A DNA stretch of 8,740 nt from positions 1 through 8,740 of the forward strand of contig JBCCHY010000035.1 of assembly GCA_039028495.1 (NCBI GenBank), in the 5' to 3' direction. Shown one piece after another: positions 5,006 to 8,740 of this stretch (position 1 is the stretch's first letter; each line of letters starts with the position of its first letter). Both the position numbers and the translations under genes were made by a program. The stretch comes from JBCCHY01 sp039028495. Lineage in GTDB: Bacteria; Patescibacteriota; Saccharimonadia; Saccharimonadales; VXPC01. The notes under the pieces are model-generated. The model was given only the letters and a program-made list of their open reading frames with translations, made no database searches and was not told where the DNA came from.

Positions 5006-5512
5006 ATGAATAAATCCTTTACTAATCGACCAGCATCAATACGCGACGTAAACACACTTGCCCTGATCAATATGAGAGCTTATGCCCACAGAGACAATGT
5101 GCAGCTACCAGCTAGCCCCTCTTCTGATGAGGTTGAGTACTTTAATCGTAAGCTGAGTGACCCCAAAGCTTGGGCAGATGTAGCGCTAAGGGGGTGCGAA
5201 GTTGCTGGATTCATACTAGGATATCCACGGATACTAGAAGGTAGTGAGTCCCCGGATGCCGAGTATATATCTCTGCTGGCAGTTGACCCTAGATTTATGG
5301 GTCAAGGCGCTGCCTCTTACCTAATGCAGCTTGCAGTAAAAAGAGCACAACAGGTAGAAAGAGAAAAGATAGTGCTTTGGACCGCTAGAGACAGTAATGA
5401 ACATGCACAAAGTGTTTATAAACACCTAGGGTTCACCCTATCCGGTATGGACAGAGATAGTGATTTTGGACCCCAGGTAGAGTTTCATAGGCAACTCATA
5501 AATACAGAATGA
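5006..5512 (+). CDS. GNAT-family N-acetyltransferase
   Basis: A 168-residue single-domain GNAT enzyme that should transfer an acetyl group from acetyl-CoA to an amine. Seen: N-terminal NRPASIRDVNTLALI typical of strand 1/helix 1; motif A LAVDPRFMGQGAASYLM (91-107) with the R-x-x-G-x-G pyrophosphate-binding loop at Arg96-Gly99-Gly101; motif B NEHAQSVYKHLGF (131-143), where Tyr138 is the usual general-acid position. The ATG at 5006 places the fold start correctly; earlier TTG/ATG codons at 4976 and 4982 overlap the cupin gene and add only an odd tail. No good ribosome site, so translation may be coupled to the cupin gene that ends 7 nt upstream. Substrate unknown. It converges with the next minus-strand gene with two bases between stops. 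It is not obviously a TacT-type toxin: no ribbon-helix-helix antitoxin is adjacent. Confidence 0.9.
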   Translation: MNKSFTNRPASIRDVNTLALINMRAYAHRDNVQLPASPSSDEVEYFNRKLSDPKAWADVALRGCEVAGFILGYPRILEGSESPDAEYISLLAVDPRFMGQGAASYLMQLAVKRAQQVEREKIVLWTARDSNEHAQSVYKHLGFTLSGMDRDSDFGPQVEFHRQLINTE

Positions 5513-5514
5513 AA

Positions 5515-6021
5515 CTATCTAGAGTTTTCTGAGTGTGCGCTGTCATCAGCCTCATGATCATGGGTGATATCTAGACTAGCCTCAACAACTTGCCCGTCAA
5601 CTGCATATTCGCCGTGGTCATTCGCATTCAGTGTCACCCTAAACTCCCTGGTACCATCAAAATTCTCTGGGTAATGGAAGGTGCTGCCATATAGACGAGC
5701 CACCTTTTTACCGTCAACGTACAAATGGGCGTGGCCCTCACCGACTACATTCTCACTGTTGACGCTTTCTGGCGTAAACTCAAACCTATCAGTAGCTAAC
5801 TGGACGTTCCAGCCAGATTTTGCGTCCTCCGTAACACTAATAGACACACTCGGGGCGTCAGCTGCAGCAACATTAAACAGTGCATGTTTCATGTGTGTGC
5901 CATGACTACTGTGTCCATCATGGCTAGAAGCATCGTCACCCGCTCTGCCACCCATTACATAACCAACCCCATAACCAAGAACCAAGCATAAGACACCTAA
6001 AGTTAGTATTTTATCTCTCAT
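5515..6021 (-). CDS. Exported membrane-anchored His-rich protein, possible metal binder
   Basis: 168 residues. An N-terminal hydrophobic helix (about 5-24, Gly-rich VLGYGVGYVMGG) without a cleavage or lipobox Cys acts as signal anchor. It is followed by a His-rich linker (His34, 37, 40, 43, 46), a beta-rich domain (about 57-152) and an acidic His-containing tail (His154, 156, 163). In the domain, GEGHAHLYVDGKKVARLYG (94-112) with His97/His99 and His116 resembles small extracellular copper- or metal-binding beta-sandwich domains; this is inference from pattern, not a family I can name. It lies 18 bp after the foldase gene in the same direction, so it may be a client of that foldase. A GAGGG sits about 12 nt before the ATG, longer than optimal. 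Confidence 0.8.
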   Translation of the reverse strand: MRDKILTLGVLCLVLGYGVGYVMGGRAGDDASSHDGHSSHGTHMKHALFNVAAADAPSVSISVTEDAKSGWNVQLATDRFEFTPESVNSENVVGEGHAHLYVDGKKVARLYGSTFHYPENFDGTREFRVTLNANDHGEYAVDGQVVEASLDITHDHEADDSAHSENSR

Positions 6022-6039
6022 GTCGCTACTACACCCTCT

Positions 6040-7167
6040 TTAATCAGTGTTTAAGTATACACGAGCTGGCTGCTCGTCTTTGAGGTCATTAAGCGCTGGT
6101 GTTATATCACCGAACAGAAATGCTATATGTGCGGCTCGTCTTTTGCCGTCGCCTTCGTCTGATAGAACTTTGACTATTTCTAGCTTGTAGCCTGTGTTCA
6201 CTACCCCTGAAACCTCGCCGATCTGAGTATTAAAGACAGCGTTTAAAACCTTGGGGTCTTCGTTCTGCCCTTCTAAGTCAAGCAAGAAGCCGTATTCTCC
6301 ACCATTGCTGGCAGAAGCCACGTCATCTGATAGTTCTTCTGCTAAAGTCGCAAAGTCCTCCCCCGCCTGGATACGTGCTAGTGCCCTCTCGGCTCGATCA
6401 TGAGCACTCGTATCTAGTGCTTGCACTACTTTCTGGGTCAGAAGCTCCTGCCGTATGCTCGTACGGTAGTCACCGACCGACCAACCCCAGAAGTCTAACA
6501 ACACGTCTTCGAAGGCTTCGCTGCCATCACCCAGCTTGTTCTGTTGTCTCAGCAGCTCAAGTTCTGCATCAATCTCTTGCTCGGATACTGTTATGTCGTT
6601 CTGCCTGGCCAGCTTTTTGATGTATGCGTTATCTATAACTTTCTCCAGAGACCTAGCTCGTTGTTCTTTGAGCGTCTGTTCACCTGTTTCAGTAGTGAAA
6701 TCATCACCCTGCTGAACCTCAAAGTAATGCACGTACCTACGGAGTTCAAACAAATAATCCTCATACCTAACCATTGTGCCACCAATACGGGCAACAGGCA
6801 GTGGCAAGACCTTGGTCACGTTATAGCTGAAGTCAGAATAATCGTTAAATCTATACAGTTGTAATGCGACAAAAGAAGAGAAGCCGATTATTGCCAATGT
6901 TGCAACCAGTATAGATATGCCTAGAATTCTACGAGGAGTGCTAATGATCGGGTAAATAAATCTCTTACCACCTTTTAGTACTTCTTTACGATGTTCGTCG
7001 ACTGTATCGTTAGTTATTCGTGGGACTTCTGTCTCGATATCCGCCCCAGATTCCGGCATCTTAGATTTTTTGCTCAGCCGTGGGCTCAGGAGCTTCTTGC
7101 TGACAGCCGATGCTTTTTTACTACTGTTTTCAGCAGCTTGTTTCGCTTTCTTAATTTTCTTGTTCAA
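6040..7167 (-). CDS. Membrane-anchored parvulin-type peptidyl-prolyl isomerase (PrsA/SurA-like foldase)
   Basis: 375 residues acting outside the membrane to fold exported proteins by proline isomerisation. Seen: a Lys-rich cytoplasmic tail (1-80), one membrane helix (about 81-104), a SurA-N-like helical chaperone region (about 125-240, with VSEQEIDAEL at 174-183), and a parvulin domain (about 245-335) with RIQAGEDFATLAEELSDD and NGGEYGFL, then IGEVSGVVNTGYKLEIVKV. The first parvulin strand, usually with a catalytic His (HILV-like), is not recognisable. A similar string, RRAAHIAFLF, occurs after the domain at about 333-342, so a second rudimentary domain or a rearranged one is possible. Start is TTG at 7167 with AGGAG 9 nt upstream, overlapping the end of the PH-domain gene by 17 bp. 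Confidence 0.85.
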   Translation of the reverse strand: MNKKIKKAKQAAENSSKKASAVSKKLLSPRLSKKSKMPESGADIETEVPRITNDTVDEHRKEVLKGGKRFIYPIISTPRRILGISILVATLAIIGFSSFVALQLYRFNDYSDFSYNVTKVLPLPVARIGGTMVRYEDYLFELRRYVHYFEVQQGDDFTTETGEQTLKEQRARSLEKVIDNAYIKKLARQNDITVSEQEIDAELELLRQQNKLGDGSEAFEDVLLDFWGWSVGDYRTSIRQELLTQKVVQALDTSAHDRAERALARIQAGEDFATLAEELSDDVASASNGGEYGFLLDLEGQNEDPKVLNAVFNTQIGEVSGVVNTGYKLEIVKVLSDEGDGKRRAAHIAFLFGDITPALNDLKDEQPARVYLNTD

Positions 7168-7672
7168 CCCTATTTGCTCCTATTACGCCCTGTTCGCGAA
7201 GTATATGTACTATCTCTTTCTGAATATGTGCTGGTTTGTGAACCTCATGTATTGTTAGCTCACCGACAATTGTCTGTATATTAAGTGTACCAAATCCTAG
7301 CAGAGTTTCCTGTACACCACTGATGTGATAATTAACCATCTGTATTTGCTCAAGAGCTATGTCTACAACACTGCGGCTAAATAAGCCTTTTTGGTTAATC
7401 TGAACGAACCTTTGGTCTGTCACTAGAAAAACACTGTAGTACCAACCCATCCATCCATATAGAAAAATAACACTCGACACCAGTAGTCCAATACCCAGCC
7501 CGCCCCAGAAATAAAGCATGCCTCCTTCGGGCCGCACCAAAGACGGTACTGTGCCGAGCAGTAAACCAACTGAAGACACGATAAGTGTCTTGCGCATCAC
7601 TACTGGGTGACGTCTAAACATAGTCAGCAGCGTTTCATCATCATACTGATCTTTAAACTGCTTTTCGCTCAT
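7151..7672 (-). CDS. PH-domain (bPH2, YdbS-like) membrane protein
   Basis: 173 residues from the ATG at 7672. Two membrane helices (about 29-45 and 55-77) are followed by a bacterial pleckstrin-homology-like domain (about 79-160): YYSVFLVTDQRFVQINQKGL, IALEQIQMVNYHISGVQETLLGFG (105-128) and LNIQTIVGELTIHEV, the usual pattern of these membrane proteins. Such proteins sit in the cytoplasmic membrane, often near secretion or envelope functions; no enzyme activity is known. An in-frame ATG at 7714 would add 14 residues, but that stretch contains a perfect -10, so 7672 is preferred. Overlaps the foldase gene by 17 bp, hence one operon with it and probably with the His-rich protein. Confidence 0.88.
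   Translation of the reverse strand: MSEKQFKDQYDDETLLTMFRRHPVVMRKTLIVSSVGLLLGTVPSLVRPEGGMLYFWGGLGIGLLVSSVIFLYGWMGWYYSVFLVTDQRFVQINQKGLFSRSVVDIALEQIQMVNYHISGVQETLLGFGTLNIQTIVGELTIHEVHKPAHIQKEIVHILREQGVIGANRVEQEN
7177..7181 (-). promoter_or_regulatory. Ribosome binding site fixing a TTG start
   Basis: AGGAG on the minus strand lies 9 nt before the TTG at 7167, inside the end of the upstream PH-domain gene. It is the clearest Shine-Dalgarno sequence in the window and supports the non-ATG start of the foldase gene. Confidence 0.7.
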
Positions 7673-7678
7673 GTCTAG

Positions 7679-7707
7679 ATTATAGAGGTTTAGAGTGTAA
7701 GATGTAA
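7679..7707 (-). promoter_or_regulatory. Leaderless-type promoter of the PH-foldase-His-rich operon
   Basis: A perfect TATAAT (7684-7679 on the minus strand) ends exactly 6 nt before the ATG at 7672. TTACAT (7707-7702) lies 17 bp upstream as a moderate -35. The start of transcription should coincide with the start codon, as at 3904-3916. Confidence 0.6.
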
Positions 7708-7783
7708 GACCCAAGAACTAAGCTGAATGCCGATAAATCAACTCTTGCTATGACTAGATTGTTGTGTCCTGGCGGGGTGCCGG

Positions 7784-7801
7784 AGACCGGTCTGCTAAAA
7801 T
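7784..7801 (+). promoter_or_regulatory. tRNA-Arg promoter -10 with adjoining palindrome
   Basis: TAAAAT (7796-7801) ends 9 nt before the tRNA. Two bases upstream of it lies the perfect 10-bp palindrome AGACCGGTCT (7784-7793), inside the promoter spacer. No good -35 is seen at 17 bp (the bases are GC-rich, GGCGGGGTGC). The palindrome may be an operator or help an unusual promoter; the link is inference. Confidence 0.4.
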
Positions 7802-7810
7802 ACATCCTAC

Positions 7811-7885
7811 GTCCCTGTAGTTTAATGGATAAAACAACTCTCTCCTAAAGAGTAGCTCTAGGTTCGATCCCTGGTGGGGACGCCA
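7811..7885 (+). tRNA. tRNA-Arg (anticodon CCT)
   Basis: 72 nt plus encoded CCA (7883-7885). Acceptor GTCCCTG pairs with TGGGGAC (two wobble pairs), D-stem GTTT/AAAC, anticodon stem ACTCT/AGAGT with loop CTCCTAA and anticodon CCT at 7844-7846 (reads AGG), a 4-nt variable loop, T-stem CTAGG/CCTGG with loop TTCGATC, discriminator G. No terminator follows; the next gene, on the other strand, ends 1 nt away. Confidence 0.93.
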
Positions 7886-7886
7886 G

Positions 7887-8393
7887 CTAGTTGCTTCTTG
7901 CTATTTCTAGAGCGCTTAGTATCTCTTGCTCACTACCGTCAATACGATCATAATCATCAATGTCCCCTGCATCGACCCAAGCGTAGTCATCAAATGAATC
8001 CTCTTCTAGCACAACTTCACCCGACACATATTCACCGTAGATGCTGACCATCATTACTGGCACATTATCAGGTCTTATAAAAACTTTGTTTTTTAAGATT
8101 TTACTGCCATCACTGCTAACCTCTAATCCGCACTCTTCCTTAGCCTCTCTCTGCGCTAACTCACCCAAAACATTATTCACCCCTTCTAAGGGCTCGACGC
8201 CTAGTTCTTCTATACGCTGCTGTATATCTTTGTGCTCTAACTTGCCGCCTGCAAAAGCCCACTTGCCTGGGAACGCCTTTTCTCTCATGCTGCGCTTCAA
8301 TAACAGTACTTTCTGTTTACCTACGTCCACTATCACTAGGTTCGCAACTACATAGAATAGCTTGTCTTTCTTTGCTTCTGTAACGCTTATCAT
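7887..8393 (-). CDS. Nudix hydrolase with an insertion in the Nudix box
   Basis: A 168-residue Nudix protein that should hydrolyse a nucleoside diphosphate linked to another group, such as oxidised or non-canonical NTPs. Seen: an N-terminal strand FYVVANLVIVD, LLLKRSMREKAFPGKWAFAGGKLE (31-53), and REAKEECGL (82-90) with Glu86/Glu87 as metal ligands. Compared with G-x5-E-x7-R-E-U-x-E-E-x-G-U, the first Glu is Asp56 and about 18 extra residues (within 57-81) separate the two halves of the motif. The core catalytic half is intact, so activity is plausible. ATG at 8393 is 4 nt after the ndk stop (8398), so the two form an operon; ndk supplies NTPs and this enzyme could clean the pool. Stop TAG is 1 nt from the convergent tRNA-Arg. 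Confidence 0.88.
   Translation of the reverse strand: MISVTEAKKDKLFYVVANLVIVDVGKQKVLLLKRSMREKAFPGKWAFAGGKLEHKDIQQRIEELGVEPLEGVNNVLGELAQREAKEECGLEVSSDGSKILKNKVFIRPDNVPVMMVSIYGEYVSGEVVLEEDSFDDYAWVDAGDIDDYDRIDGSEQEILSALEIARSN
8217..8256. repeat. 40-bp direct repeat, copy 1 (inside the Nudix gene)
   Basis: Encodes FAGGKLEHKDIQQ (Nudix residues 47-59), which fits the Nudix fold, so this is the original copy. It is identical to the last 40 bases of the window. Confidence 0.9.
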
Positions 8394-8397
8394 AAAA

Positions 8398-8700
8398 TTA
8401 GCCTATCATGTACTTCTGATGGATCGTTTCATAGTCGTGAACCTCGTCTGGGGTGAACCAAAGATTTATTTCAAAGTCTGCTTCTTCTTTATTGCCTGAC
8501 GCGTGTACGAGATTTCTTACTGGCCTCTTGCCCTCGTTGGCTAGGCTTGATGAATCAAACGAGTAATCGCCAGCAATAGTGCCAGGCTGAGCTTTGGATG
8601 GAAGCGTGAAACCTCTTATTTTACGAACCGTTTCGATTGCGTGAGGACCCTCGAGAACCATTGCAAACACCGGACCACTCTGCATGTAGTCTGTCGTCCA
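8398..8700 (-). CDS. ndk: Nucleoside diphosphate kinase (C-terminal part)
   Basis: Ndk moves the gamma-phosphate from one NTP to an NDP through a phospho-His, balancing the nucleotide pools. The visible 100 residues begin WTTDYMQSGPVFAMVLEG, the middle of the family (YM-SGPV-VLEG), then AQPGTIAGDY and RNLVHASGN with the phosphorylated His, and EADFEINLWF near the end. About 75-80 N-terminal residues are missing. The signature N-x-x-H-G-S-D reads NLVHASG here, and an insert of roughly 10 residues (SFDSSSLANEGKRP) precedes it. The open frame runs on into 8701-8740, but those codons spell Nudix sequence, so I end the supported gene at 8700. Upstream gene of the Nudix operon. Confidence 0.9.
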   Translation of the reverse strand, partial: WTTDYMQSGPVFAMVLEGPHAIETVRKIRGFTLPSKAQPGTIAGDYSFDSSSLANEGKRPVRNLVHASGNKEEADFEINLWFTPDEVHDYETIHQKYMIG

Positions 8701-8740
8701 CTGCTGTATATCTTTGTGCTCTAACTTGCCGCCTGCAAAA
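8701..8740. repeat. 40-bp direct repeat, copy 2 at the window end (probable assembly artefact)
   Basis: Identical over 40 of 40 bases to 8217-8256, same orientation, 484 bp apart, with the match starting sharply (base before it differs) and running to the last base. In the ndk frame it would encode FAGGKLEHKDIQQ, which does not belong in Ndk. Most likely a contig-end misjoin. Confidence 0.85.

Noticed and set aside
3916..5512. Toxin-antitoxin module of the GNAT/RHH type.
   Set aside because: The upstream protein is a 360-aa cupin protein, with no ribbon-helix-helix or other antitoxin-like DNA-binding domain.
7673..7714. ATG at 7714 as start of the PH-domain protein.
   Set aside because: The 14 extra codons include the -10 element 6 nt before the ATG at 7672, and the shorter protein starts with a normal hydrophilic N terminus.
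1..8740. Alternative genetic code with TGA as Gly or Trp.
   Set aside because: All conserved proteins read through without in-frame TGA, Trp is TGG, and TGA ends the GNAT gene.
1..8740. CRISPR array or insertion sequence.
   Set aside because: No regularly spaced repeats, transposase-like frame or terminal inverted repeats with target duplication were seen.

Overview
The window (about 45% GC by eye, standard stop usage with TGA as a real stop) looks like a piece of a small, compact bacterial genome. I lean towards a Patescibacteria/CPR member, possibly Saccharibacteria. The reasons are short intergenic gaps, overlapping or nearly touching genes, poor Shine-Dalgarno sequences, several promoters that sit directly on start codons, and very divergent versions of housekeeping proteins (NrdR, Ndk, Nudix). 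This placement is inference; there is no rRNA or other strong phylogenetic marker here.

Left part (1-1357): the 5' part of a queuine/preQ1 tRNA-guanine transglycosylase gene (tgt) runs leftwards off the window. Back-to-back with it is a good sigma70-type promoter for a short transcript of about 190 nt that ends at a strong intrinsic terminator and may encode a 37-aa basic peptide. Next is a divergent NrdR-type repressor whose start codon is overlapped by a sequence matching the core of the NrdR box.

Centre left (1374-3352, minus): a two-gene operon of a three-helix membrane protein and a membrane-embedded family 2 glycosyltransferase, joined by a TAATG stop/start overlap. Together they probably build or export a surface polysaccharide.

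Centre (3353-3915): an intergenic block with a structured leader, tRNA-Asp(GTC), an intrinsic terminator, a long imperfect hairpin, and a 14-bp copy of the tRNA-Asp 3' end 175 bp downstream. That copy resembles a decayed integration site.

Centre right (3916-5512, plus): a 360-aa protein of unknown N-terminal part with a C-terminal cupin domain, followed by a GNAT acetyltransferase. These converge tail-to-tail on a minus-strand cluster (7672-5515) that reads PH-domain membrane protein, membrane-anchored parvulin-type foldase, then an exported His-rich protein. This looks like a small envelope/secretion operon started from a leaderless-type promoter.

Right end (7784-8740): tRNA-Arg(CCT) on the plus strand converges, with one base between them, on a minus-strand ndk-Nudix pair (nucleotide metabolism/sanitation). 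The last 40 bases are an exact copy of part of the Nudix gene and break the ndk reading frame homology, which most likely marks an assembly artefact at a contig end.

I found no CRISPR array, insertion sequence or recognisable defence system. The items most worth a second look are the recurrent TATAAT-N6-ATG promoters, the NrdR-box-like operator, the structured tRNA-Asp neighbourhood, the isolated short transcript at 596-820, and the terminal duplication.
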